Shown here: piece by piece, positions 36,931-44,261 of the stretch | Numbering within the stretch: position 1 is the first letter of the stretch | Layout of the letters: every line of letters begins with the position of its first letter | Assembly (NCBI GenBank): GCA_017619355.1 | Contig: JAFZSO010000002.1 | Coordinates: 1-48,886, forward strand | Origin: Muribaculaceae bacterium | GTDB taxonomy: Bacteria > Bacteroidota > Bacteroidia > Bacteroidales > Muribaculaceae | Length of the DNA: 48,886 nt | Reading direction: 5' to 3' | Position numbers and translations under genes: made by a program | The notes under the pieces: model-generated | What the model was told of the DNA's origin: nothing | Databases searched by the model: none | The model's input: only the letters and a program-made list of their open reading frames with translations

Positions 36931-37359
36931 ATGTTAAAGGAAATTTTGAACATTTCAGGAAAGCCTGGTTTGTATAAACTGCTTTCACACGGTAAGAATA
37001 CGATTATTGTAGAGAGTCTGGTCGACAAGAAGCGCATGCCCGCGCATGCCCGCGAGAGAATCATTTCGCTGGGCGATGTCGCCATCTACACAACAGGCGA
37101 GGATGTGCCCCTGAGCAAGGTGCTTGAGGCCATTTATGCAAAATATGAGGGAAAAACCCTTGATGCAAGCAAGTACACCACTCCCGAGGCTTTGCATGAG
37201 TTCTTCATTGGCGTTCTGCCCGACTATGACGAGAACCGCGTTTACAAGACCGACATCAAGAAGGTGATTGCCTGGTATAATGTGCTCGTCAACGCCGGTT
37301 TCACTACCTTTGACGACAAGGAAGAGCCTGCCGAGGAAGAGAAGAAAGAAGAAGCCTGA
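36931..37359 (+). CDS. DUF5606 family protein
   Basis: A 142-residue cytoplasmic protein with no signal peptide. Its opening, MLKEILNISGKPGLYKLLS, followed by TIIVESLVDKKRMPAHARE and ISLGDVAIYT, matches the Bacteroidetes family DUF5606. The C-terminus is acidic (EEPAEEEKKEEA). Function is unknown. The compact, conserved N-terminal half suggests a small nucleic-acid or protein-binding fold, but that is speculation. It has its own promoter element and is followed by a hairpin. Confidence 0.85.
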   Translation: MLKEILNISGKPGLYKLLSHGKNTIIVESLVDKKRMPAHARERIISLGDVAIYTTGEDVPLSKVLEAIYAKYEGKTLDASKYTTPEALHEFFIGVLPDYDENRVYKTDIKKVIAWYNVLVNAGFTTFDDKEEPAEEEKKEEA

Positions 37360-37376
37360 TAAAGGAACACATACTT

Positions 37377-37428
37377 GAGAATGTGCTAAGGGTTTATGAA
37401 TGAATCGTATGCCTTTAGCACATTTCTC
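37377..37428 (+). terminator. Hairpin after DUF5606 (terminator or attenuator)
   Basis: 37377-37391 (GAGAATGTGCTAAGG) pairs with 37412-37428 (CCTTTAGCACATTTCTC), about 15 bp with one bulge and a 20-nt loop. The sequence after it (GTTTAAAAAC) is not a proper U-tract, so full termination is uncertain. Confidence 0.45.
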
Positions 37429-37449
37429 GTTTAAAAACACAATAAAGAC

Positions 37450-38001
37450 TTGTTGCGGTGGAGTTTACATAAGGCGATAATAGTGGTGCTGCTGGCACTG
37501 CTGGCTGGCTGTGCGGCCAGTTGTCGCTCCAAAAAGAAGGTGGTGGAGACTACAACCACCAACACCACTTATCGCGTGAGCGACGATTGGCGCACGCTCG
37601 ACATCAAACTGGACCGCAAGGATAACAAGCACCTTTACCGCGAGGTGAAATCGTGGCTGGGCACACCCTATAAGTATGCTGGCCATGATAGGCAGGGAAC
37701 TGACTGTTCGGGTTTTGTGATGGAGGTCTACAAGACGGTCTATCATCAGAAAATCGAACGCAACTCACAGAAGATATTTGAGAAGAATTGCCACGAGATC
37801 GACAAGAGCGACCTCAAGGAAGGCGACCTGATATTCTTCAACACAGGAAACAAAAACCGGCGCATCAATCATGTGGGACTCTATCTGAAGGAATGCAAGT
37901 TTGTGCACGCTTCCTCGTCGCGTGGAGTGATAGTGAGTGATGTGAGAGAGGCCTACTATGAGAAGCACTTTGTGGTGGCCGGTCGGGTCAAGAAGGATTA
38001 G
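37450..38001 (+). CDS. NlpC/P60 (C40) family lipoprotein peptidase
   Basis: A 183-residue predicted lipoprotein. The only possible starts in this frame are TTG codons at 37450 or 37453: an in-frame stop (TAA, 37432-37434) lies upstream and no ATG precedes the signal sequence. The signal has a lipobox LAGC with Cys21. The C40 domain covers about residues 60-180, with catalytic Cys86 (GTDCSGFV), His141 (INHVGLYL) and a third polar residue, His153. These enzymes cleave peptidoglycan peptide bonds; this one is likely a cell-wall remodelling hydrolase anchored in the envelope. It converges with comEC, 13 bp away. Confidence 0.88.
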   Translation: MLRWSLHKAIIVVLLALLAGCAASCRSKKKVVETTTTNTTYRVSDDWRTLDIKLDRKDNKHLYREVKSWLGTPYKYAGHDRQGTDCSGFVMEVYKTVYHQKIERNSQKIFEKNCHEIDKSDLKEGDLIFFNTGNKNRRINHVGLYLKECKFVHASSSRGVIVSDVREAYYEKHFVVAGRVKKD

Positions 38002-38014
38002 TGGTCATGAATGA

Positions 38015-40084
38015 TTAGTGGAATCTGCTCCAGGCTCCATCTTTTTTCACTGAATGATAAGGAATGTGGCAAGAGTCGCACTCGGCGCTGAATGTGTCGT
38101 GGTCAGGCTCATACATGTCACCTGAAAGCAGCAGCATGGCGTCAGGGTAGCGTTCCTGCACTTCGCTGGCTGTTGCATGGCATCGTTTGGTGATGAGCGC
38201 AAAGTCGGTGGTGGGGAATTGCGTGGCCGAGAAGGCTATGTTGCGTTTGTTGGTGATGGCGGTGAAGCGATTTCCGGCAATGCTGGCAAAAGGTGGTTTT
38301 ACATAGGCCCAAGGCAGATCAATGCCGCAGCTGTCAACCACCTGAATGGAGTCGATGTGCTGGTGAGCCAGTAGGCCGGCATAGATGTGCTTGAACTTTT
38401 TGAGGTCAACTTCATCTTTGTCGGGAACCCACAGGTAACCCTGCGAGTTCTCAAAGAAGAACACAGGGGTGGAGGAGTAGTCGTTGAGCACCACCACGCC
38501 ATGCTTCGGCAGTTGGTAGCGGTTGATGGCCTGAACAAATATCGCCCCGGCAAGTACTGCTCCGGCGGCAATGGCGGGTTTCCACGACTTGACTTTCAGC
38601 GCAATGGCGGCGAGCACGATGATGGCGTAGTAGAGCAGCACATCGAGCCATGTCACATAAATGTTGTCGATGTGTGAAATGCCCGTGCCGTTAATGGCGT
38701 TCACGATGTTGTCGATGAGGTGGAAGAGTCCGTCCAAAAGGCTATTGAGCAGCTGCGAATCAATGCCCGCTATGCCCAGGAAGAAGAAGATGACGCCACC
38801 TGCCATGAGCACCGTTAGCAAGGGCAAGACAAGCAGGTTGGAGATGATGGATGCCAGCGAGATGGTGTGGAAATAGTGCGCTGTGAGCACTACTGTCGAG
38901 AGCATGGCAATGGCCGAGATGATGAGCGTCGACCGGGCATAGGCAATCATGGGATTCCTCTTGCGGTCTTTTGCTGTGGGCGTTGGTGCGAAAATGATGA
39001 TGGCGGCTACGGTGATGAAACTCAGCTGAAAACCGGCATTCATCCAGGCTGTGGGGTTGATGAGCAGGATGAGAATAGCCGATGCCGCCAGGGCATTGAG
39101 TGGCGAGGACTTGCGAAAGAAGATGTAGGCTGTGAACACGAATGCCGTCATGATGGTGGCTCTAACCACCGATGCCGAGAGGCCCGTGAACACGGCAAAC
39201 GCCAGGAGCGCAATCAGGGTGATGGCGTAGCGCAGTTTCTTGAGCCGCAGGTAGTCGAGAGGGTAGAGCAGCATCCAGATGATCAGGGTGAAGATGCCCA
39301 TGTGCAGACCGCTCAATGCCAGGATGTGCGCCACACCGGCACATGAGTAGGCATGCCGCGTTTCACTGTCGATGTGTGAGGCATTGCCCAGTAGCAGCGC
39401 CATCAGAAATGCCTGAGTGTCGGGGTCGAGCGAGGAGTGGATAATCACATCTTCTACGCGGTTCCTTGCCAATGTCACCTTGTTCATGAAGGTTTCAGTG
39501 TGGCCCACCTTGTGCAGCTCGTTCAGGGGGAGATGCTGCGTGTAGAGGAAACCGTTGTTGCGCAGAATCAGGGTGTAGTCGGTCTCGTAGGGGTTGCCAC
39601 GGTTGGTGATGCGCTTCAGGTGGGCGTCGAAGGCGAGCAGGTCGCCTGGCGCCAGAGTGTAGTCGCATCCGCGGGTAGAGAGCGTCACTTTCACAGGCGC
39701 CGTGTTGCTGTCGCCAGCCTGAAGCAGGGTGGCCTGAATGGAGGTGGAGTGGTCGGTGTGCTTCAGGTCGTCGACGCGAGCCACGGTAGTCTTTCCCTCA
39801 AGGTCATTCAGGTTGATTTCAGTAGGCACATTGAGCAGGGCATGAGCATTGCCAATGGCAAAAATGATGAGGAAGATGGGGGCATAAGCCCTTTGCCTGA
39901 ACTTGGCCTTGAGTGCTGTGCTGCGGTTAGAAACAACTGAAAACCAAATATATATACCTATGCCTATTGCCAGAATAAGTGCAGCGGTGACCAGGCTGGT
40001 CTGATACCGTGCTGCCACGATGCCCATTGCAAAGGGCAGCAGCACCCTCAGCAGCGGGATTCTTGATAGCACAGAGCTTGACAT
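38015..40084 (-). CDS. comEC: ComEC/Rec2 family DNA-uptake channel protein
   Basis: A 689-residue multi-pass membrane protein. The N-terminus has two hydrophobic segments (LLPFAMGIVAARY, LVTAALILAIGIGIYIWF) and a DUF4131-like soluble domain. The central Competence domain contains HIDSETRHAYSCAGVAHILALSGLHMG and many membrane helices. The last 170 residues are soluble; I see HQHIDS but not the full HxHxDH of a metallo-beta-lactamase domain, so that part appears degenerate or absent. ComEC is the inner-membrane pore for transforming DNA. It lies 30 bp downstream of aroE and is probably read from the same promoter. Confidence 0.9.
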   Translation of the reverse strand: MSSSVLSRIPLLRVLLPFAMGIVAARYQTSLVTAALILAIGIGIYIWFSVVSNRSTALKAKFRQRAYAPIFLIIFAIGNAHALLNVPTEINLNDLEGKTTVARVDDLKHTDHSTSIQATLLQAGDSNTAPVKVTLSTRGCDYTLAPGDLLAFDAHLKRITNRGNPYETDYTLILRNNGFLYTQHLPLNELHKVGHTETFMNKVTLARNRVEDVIIHSSLDPDTQAFLMALLLGNASHIDSETRHAYSCAGVAHILALSGLHMGIFTLIIWMLLYPLDYLRLKKLRYAITLIALLAFAVFTGLSASVVRATIMTAFVFTAYIFFRKSSPLNALAASAILILLINPTAWMNAGFQLSFITVAAIIIFAPTPTAKDRKRNPMIAYARSTLIISAIAMLSTVVLTAHYFHTISLASIISNLLVLPLLTVLMAGGVIFFFLGIAGIDSQLLNSLLDGLFHLIDNIVNAINGTGISHIDNIYVTWLDVLLYYAIIVLAAIALKVKSWKPAIAAGAVLAGAIFVQAINRYQLPKHGVVVLNDYSSTPVFFFENSQGYLWVPDKDEVDLKKFKHIYAGLLAHQHIDSIQVVDSCGIDLPWAYVKPPFASIAGNRFTAITNKRNIAFSATQFPTTDFALITKRCHATASEVQERYPDAMLLLSGDMYEPDHDTFSAECDSCHIPYHSVKKDGAWSRFH

Positions 40085-40114
40085 GGGGCAGGGAATATCA
40101 GCAACCCCGTTGCG

Positions 40115-40882
40115 TTATCGGGTCCAGATCGAATAGGATTCAAAGGCCTGGAGCAGCAGCATTTCAAGTCCGTTTTTGACTTCGGCCCCCATCTTGCGTG
40201 CGTTCTTCATGAAGAGCGTTTCCTCGGGGTTGTAGATGAGGTCGTAGCACAAGTGGTCGCGTGTGAGGAACTTGTAAGGGAAGTCGGGGCATTTGTCCAC
40301 ATCGGGGAATTTGCCCAGCGGAGTGGCATTGATGATGATCTTGTGGGCGTGCACCATGGCCTTGGTGATTTCTTCATAGACCACCGTCTGCGCCGTCTTT
40401 TGTCTCGAAACCAGGGTAACTTCAACGCCCAGTTGCTTGAGTGCATGTGCCACAGCCTTCGATGCGCCGCCTGTGCCCAGCACCATGGCCTTTTTGCGGT
40501 TCTCGTTGAGCAGCGACTCGATGGAGCGATAGAATCCCATCACATCAGAGTTGTAGCCGTGCAGTTCCAGGTGCCCGTCTTTGGGGTCTTTCACAAACTT
40601 GATCACATTCACGGCGCCCACCACCTGTGCGCTTTCATCGAGTTTGCTCATGTAGGGGAGCACTTGTTCCTTGTAGGGCGAGGTGACATTCAGTCCGTTG
40701 AGTTGCGGCTGCTCGGCAATGATTTCCATCAGGTCGCCTATGTCTTCAATCTCAAAGTTGATATACTCGGCGTTGATGTCCTCGGCGTGGAACTTGTGGT
40801 TGAAGTAGTCGATTGAGAACGAGTGTGTTAACGGATATCCGATGAGTCCGTAAACCGTCTTGGGTGTGTCAGTGGTGGCCAT
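40115..40882 (-). CDS. aroE: Shikimate dehydrogenase
   Basis: A 255-residue NADP-dependent enzyme that reduces 3-dehydroshikimate in aromatic amino acid synthesis. The shikimate-binding SFSIDYFN is at residues 21-28. Catalytic Lys71 (NVTSPYKE) and Asp113 (GYNSDVMG) are present, and the dinucleotide loop GTGGAS is at 136-141. Length fits the AroE family. It is upstream of comEC on the minus strand. Confidence 0.94.
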   Translation of the reverse strand: MATTDTPKTVYGLIGYPLTHSFSIDYFNHKFHAEDINAEYINFEIEDIGDLMEIIAEQPQLNGLNVTSPYKEQVLPYMSKLDESAQVVGAVNVIKFVKDPKDGHLELHGYNSDVMGFYRSIESLLNENRKKAMVLGTGGASKAVAHALKQLGVEVTLVSRQKTAQTVVYEEITKAMVHAHKIIINATPLGKFPDVDKCPDFPYKFLTRDHLCYDLIYNPEETLFMKNARKMGAEVKNGLEMLLLQAFESYSIWTR

Positions 40883-40915
40883 AGTTGTGACAGATTAAAT
40901 AGTGAAATGATATTA

Positions 40916-40923
40916 CAAAAATA
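40916..40923 (-). promoter_or_regulatory. -7 element of the aroE-comEC promoter
   Basis: CAAAAATA on plus reads TATTTTTG on minus. The -33 site at 20-bp spacing reads TTTC (one mismatch). Leader about 27 nt to the start at 40882. Confidence 0.6.
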
Positions 40924-40987
40924 GATAAAATTCTTAATAAGGTGAAAAAATGGTGGCATAAATTGTCGGTTTCAAAGGTATTTTTCT

Positions 40988-40995
40988 TATTTTTG
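40988..40995 (+). promoter_or_regulatory. -7 element of the MCE/MlaD gene promoter
   Basis: TATTTTTG matches TAnnTTTG. A TTG at 40963-40965 lies 22 bp upstream. Leader about 26 nt to the ATG at 41028. It is divergent from the aroE promoter. Confidence 0.6.
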
Positions 40996-41027
40996 CAGAT
41001 TAATTCATTTGTGAAAAAGCAACTTCA

Positions 41028-41924
41028 ATGAAAAAGAATTTCCTCATAGGCCTCACCGTGATTGCGGGAATTGCACTGTTATACTGGGGTATACAGTATC
41101 TCAAAGGTGTGAATCTGTTCAAGCCCGCCAATTACTACTATGCAGTGTTTGACCGCGTCGATGGCCTTACCATCGCTACCCCTGTAACCGTGAACGGCTT
41201 TCAGGTGGGTCAGGTGCGTGACATGGAGTATAACTATGCGACCAATAAGATAGAGGTTGAACTGAATCTTGACAAGGAGTTCAAGGTGCCCGAAGGTTCC
41301 TTCGTGAGCAGTGCCAGCGAACTGCTGGGTGGCGGCAAGCTTGAATTGATATTAGGTCACTCCAGGCAGTATCTGAATGTGGGCGACAAGATTCCCACTC
41401 AGCTCAAAGTAGGCCTGATGGACAAGGTGGGCGCCGATGTGATGCCTCAGGTCACAGCCATGCTGCCCAAGCTTGATTCCATTCTGGGCAGTATTAATAA
41501 TGTGGTGGCCAATCCTGCTCTCAACCGCTCGGTATCGCGGCTCGACGACATCACCGCGCAGCTCGATGCCAGCGCTCGGCAGCTGTCGACGCTCATGGCC
41601 ACCCTGAACAACTCGGTTCCCAGCGTGGTGGGCAATGTGAATGGCGTGGCAGGCGAGCTGAAGAACACCGTGAGCAACCTCTCTGACCTCTCAGGCTCGC
41701 TGAAGCAGTTGCCCATGCAGGCCACCGTGGATAATCTTAACCAGACTATCAACAACCTGAAGCAACTTACATCGAAACTGAACGACAACAACTCGTCGCT
41801 CGGTTTGCTGCTGAATGACAAACAACTCTATAATAACGCCAATCAGGCTATCGCCAACCTTGAGGCGCTGCTTGCCGACATCAAGCAGAACCCGAAGAAA
41901 TACATCACCATCAAGGTATTTTGA
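41028..41924 (+). CDS. MCE/MlaD family lipid-transport protein
   Basis: A 298-residue inner-membrane-anchored periplasmic protein. One N-terminal membrane segment (FLIGLTVIAGIALLYWGIQYL) is followed by a single MCE domain (about residues 38-115) with DRVDGLTIATPVTVNGFQVGQV. A long helical region with heptad-like Leu/Val/Asn patterns makes up the C-terminal half. MlaD proteins form hexameric rings that carry phospholipids between membranes with an MlaFE ABC transporter. No mlaE or mlaF is adjacent in this window, so the partners must be elsewhere. Followed by a strong terminator. Confidence 0.9.
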   Translation: MKKNFLIGLTVIAGIALLYWGIQYLKGVNLFKPANYYYAVFDRVDGLTIATPVTVNGFQVGQVRDMEYNYATNKIEVELNLDKEFKVPEGSFVSSASELLGGGKLELILGHSRQYLNVGDKIPTQLKVGLMDKVGADVMPQVTAMLPKLDSILGSINNVVANPALNRSVSRLDDITAQLDASARQLSTLMATLNNSVPSVVGNVNGVAGELKNTVSNLSDLSGSLKQLPMQATVDNLNQTINNLKQLTSKLNDNNSSLGLLLNDKQLYNNANQAIANLEALLADIKQNPKKYITIKVF

Positions 41925-41946
41925 TGTGAGAGTATGACCGGAAATT

Positions 41947-41979
41947 GGCTATTTAGAACGATTCTAAATAGCCTTTTTT
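41947..41979 (+). terminator. Rho-independent terminator after the MCE gene
   Basis: GGCTATTTAGAA (41947-41958), loop CGA, TTCTAAATAGCC (41962-41973), followed by a T run. Perfect 12-bp stem. Confidence 0.88.
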
Positions 41980-42275
41980 GTAAAAAAAAACTGCACTAAA
42001 CCCAAACCCACACAATAAGGGTGTTTTAGGGCACCTGAGGGGTAGGGTGAGGTGCTATGGATACCAGTAGTGTGGATATTTAAGGGCTTGATATATAAAT
42101 GAGTATTAGATTGTAGGTGCAGATTTTGACAGAAACAATAGGCATAAATCATAAGTGATTGTTATTCAATAACGATAGAATATTTTTCAAAAAAACAAAT
42201 TTTTTCTGCACTTTTTTATATAAAAAAAAACTTGCAATTTTGTATTGCTCAAAGTAGCCCCATAATCGAAAATTA
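41980..42275. other. AT-rich gap upstream of dnaA (possible regulatory or origin region)
   Basis: No gene seen. The right half is strongly AT-rich with A and T runs. One DnaA-box-like site, TGTGGATAT (42071-42079, one mismatch to TGTGGATAA), and a short palindrome around GTTATTCAATAAC (42161-42173) are visible. A weak promoter-like CAATTTTG lies at 42235-42242. A single box is not enough to call an origin; it may only serve dnaA autoregulation. Confidence 0.3.
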
Positions 42276-43676
42276 ATGTCAGAAAAGCAACACATAACGC
42301 AATGGAACAAATGCCTTGAAATCTTCAAGGACAACCTGACGACCGAGCAGTATAATGCTTGGTTTGCTCCCATTGTAGCTGTTGACTTTGTCGACGACAA
42401 GCTCACACTGAATGTCCCATCGGAGTTCTTTGTTGAGCAAATCGAGGAGCGCTTCTACAATTTGCTCAAGGCCACGCTTAAGCGTGTGTTTGGCAAGAGC
42501 GTGAAGCTATATTATAATTATAATGTGGTGAAGGACGACAATGAGTCGGGGGTGACGGTGCAGGATCAAGCTCCGAGCACAGCCATCAACAACCGGCTCA
42601 TGCAGCAGCAAGCAGCTTCCTCTAATCCTTTCGACACGGGCGAACTGGCCGACATCGATCCACAGCTCAATCCGCGCTACACCTTTGAGAACTATTGTGG
42701 CAGCATGAGCAACAAGCTTGCAGTGAGCATAGGTCAGGCAATAGCCACCGACCCGAAGTGCAAGACCTTCAATCCGCTGTTTGTGTTCGGTTCTACCGGC
42801 GTGGGCAAGACTCACTTGATTCAGGCCATCGGCATCAAGATCAAGGAGCGCTATCCACGCACCCGCGTGCTGTATGTCACGGCACGCCTGTTTGAGAACC
42901 AGTACACCACAGCGGTGCGCACCAACAAGGTTCCCGATTTCATCAACTTCTACCAGAGCATCGATGTGCTTATCATCGACGACATCCAGGAGTTGGCGGG
43001 AAAACATGGTACGCAAAACACCTTCTACCACATCTTCAATCAGCTGCACAACCAGGGCAAGCAGCTCATCATGTCGAGCGATTGCCGCCCGTCGGACCTC
43101 GACGGAATGGTACCACGGCTGATTTCGAGATTCAAATGGGGTATGACGGTGGAGCTTGCAAAGCCCGACTATGAACTGCGTCGAGATGTGCTCACCATGA
43201 AAGCGTCGCAAGATGGCTTGATGATTGCCGACGAGGTACTTGATTTCATAGCTCAACATGTTACGGAGAGTATCCGTGACCTCGAAGGCATCATCGTGTC
43301 GCTCTTGGCTCATGCAACCATGCTCAATCAGGACATTACTGTTGACCTGGCGAAGGCTGTGATAGCCAATGCGGTGCGCATCAATAAGCCTCAAATCACA
43401 TTTGAGCTTATTGCCGAGCGTGTGGCATCGTTCTACAACATCGACACGGCCGACCTTTATGGTAAGTCGCGCAAACGAGAGATCTCGGATGCACGCCAGC
43501 TGCTGATGTATTTTGCGAAAAATGAAGCACAGCTGTCGTCGACTAACATCGGTGTGCGCCTGTCGCGCAACCATGCCACCGTGCTCCATGCTTGCAAACA
43601 GATTGAGCAACGCATGTCGGTCGAGAAGAAGTTCCATGAAGAGGTGCTCGCCATCGAATCTGCCATCAGACAGTGA
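42276..43676 (+). CDS. dnaA: Chromosomal replication initiator DnaA
   Basis: A 466-residue AAA+ initiator. Domain I covers about residues 1-85 (WNKCLEIFKDNLTTEQYNAWF), followed by a Gln/Ala-rich linker. The AAA+ domain has Walker A GSTGVGKT at 172-179 and Walker B VLIIDDIQEL. C-terminal domain IV carries the DNA-binding signature LSRNHATVLHACKQI. It binds DnaA boxes and opens oriC. It stands alone, with dnaN about 15 kb away, and is followed by a terminator. Confidence 0.97.
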   Translation: MSEKQHITQWNKCLEIFKDNLTTEQYNAWFAPIVAVDFVDDKLTLNVPSEFFVEQIEERFYNLLKATLKRVFGKSVKLYYNYNVVKDDNESGVTVQDQAPSTAINNRLMQQQAASSNPFDTGELADIDPQLNPRYTFENYCGSMSNKLAVSIGQAIATDPKCKTFNPLFVFGSTGVGKTHLIQAIGIKIKERYPRTRVLYVTARLFENQYTTAVRTNKVPDFINFYQSIDVLIIDDIQELAGKHGTQNTFYHIFNQLHNQGKQLIMSSDCRPSDLDGMVPRLISRFKWGMTVELAKPDYELRRDVLTMKASQDGLMIADEVLDFIAQHVTESIRDLEGIIVSLLAHATMLNQDITVDLAKAVIANAVRINKPQITFELIAERVASFYNIDTADLYGKSRKREISDARQLLMYFAKNEAQLSSTNIGVRLSRNHATVLHACKQIEQRMSVEKKFHEEVLAIESAIRQ

Positions 43677-43742
43677 GCGATACCCGTCATCATGGAGCGG
43701 CATAGCCTGTGATACACTGGCCATGTGGCTATCGAGAGTAAA

Positions 43743-43776
43743 AACAGAATTGCAATCATGCAGTTCTGTTTTTTTG
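43743..43776 (+). terminator. Rho-independent terminator after dnaA
   Basis: AACAGAA pairs with TTCTGTT (43764-43770), extended by TGCA-ATCA-TGCA inside, then a T run. Confidence 0.85.
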
Positions 43777-44139
43777 TTTCTCCCCGCCCTTCATACTACG
43801 GATTATATGATTAATACGGATTGCTTTGACGGCGAGGGATTTTTTAAGTCAGACAATTGATGACAATGCGTTGACAATTATTGATTGATGACAATTATAA
43901 TCCTCTCACAGAGCGGGTGGCACACAAAGCCGCTAACGCGGTTTTTTTTCAATGACGACGAGGGATGTGGGGTGGCCTAACGGCCAGAAATCTTTCAAAT
44001 CTCAAACAAATCTTGCAATATTTTTATTGATAAAAATTTGATTTGGCCTCGAAAAATAATATTTGTTCTTGGATTTGTTGAATTTCTGCCCGAAGGGCAC
44101 TCCAATAACACCGGCGAAAGCCGGCTGGGGAGTGGGATT
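43777..44139. other. AT-rich non-coding gap with short repeats and hairpins
   Basis: No convincing gene. Direct repeats ATTGATGACAAT occur at 43856-43867 and 43884-43895, with TTGACAATT at 43871-43879 between them. A terminator-like hairpin (AAGCCGC/GCGGTTT, 43927-43944, with one G-T pair) runs into T8 on the plus strand though no plus gene precedes it closely. A palindrome, ATTTTTAT-TG-ATAAAAAT, is at 44020-44037. GCCCGAAGGGC (44088-44098) and a nested hairpin with CCGGC-GAAA-GCCGG (44098-44134) follow. The gap looks like decayed intergenic repeat material. Confidence 0.5.
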
Positions 44140-44178
44140 AAAAAACTGTGAGGCAACATTTTTGGTGCCGCCTCACAG
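44140..44178 (-). terminator. Rho-independent terminator of the fifth BspA-dockerin gene
   Basis: On the minus strand CTGTGAGGC (44178-44170) pairs with GCCTCACAG (44154-44146) and is followed by TTTTTT (44145-44140). It lies about 85 bp downstream of the stop codon at 44262. Confidence 0.8.
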
Positions 44179-44235
44179 GGAGTATAAGCTATTTTACTCG
44201 TTTGCTATTCTACTGCTCTACTATTTTCTATTGGC

Positions 44236-44255
44236 GGACAGGGCACGCCCTGTCC
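44236..44255. repeat. REP-like palindrome
   Basis: GGACAGGGC (44236-44244) and GCCCTGTCC (44247-44255) form a near-perfect palindrome with a two-base centre. It has no T tail on either strand, so it is not a usual terminator. It sits 6 bp beyond the stop codon of the fifth BspA gene. Confidence 0.6.
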
Positions 44256-44261
44256 CTACAA

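Noticed and set aside
42507-43724. A 405-codon minus frame opposite dnaA
   Set aside because: It is fully antisense to dnaA, which has all family motifs; no independent evidence for a product.
43927-43949. Terminator of dnaA
   Set aside because: dnaA already has a closer and better terminator at 43743-43776; this hairpin with T8 may be a relic and its gene is not visible.
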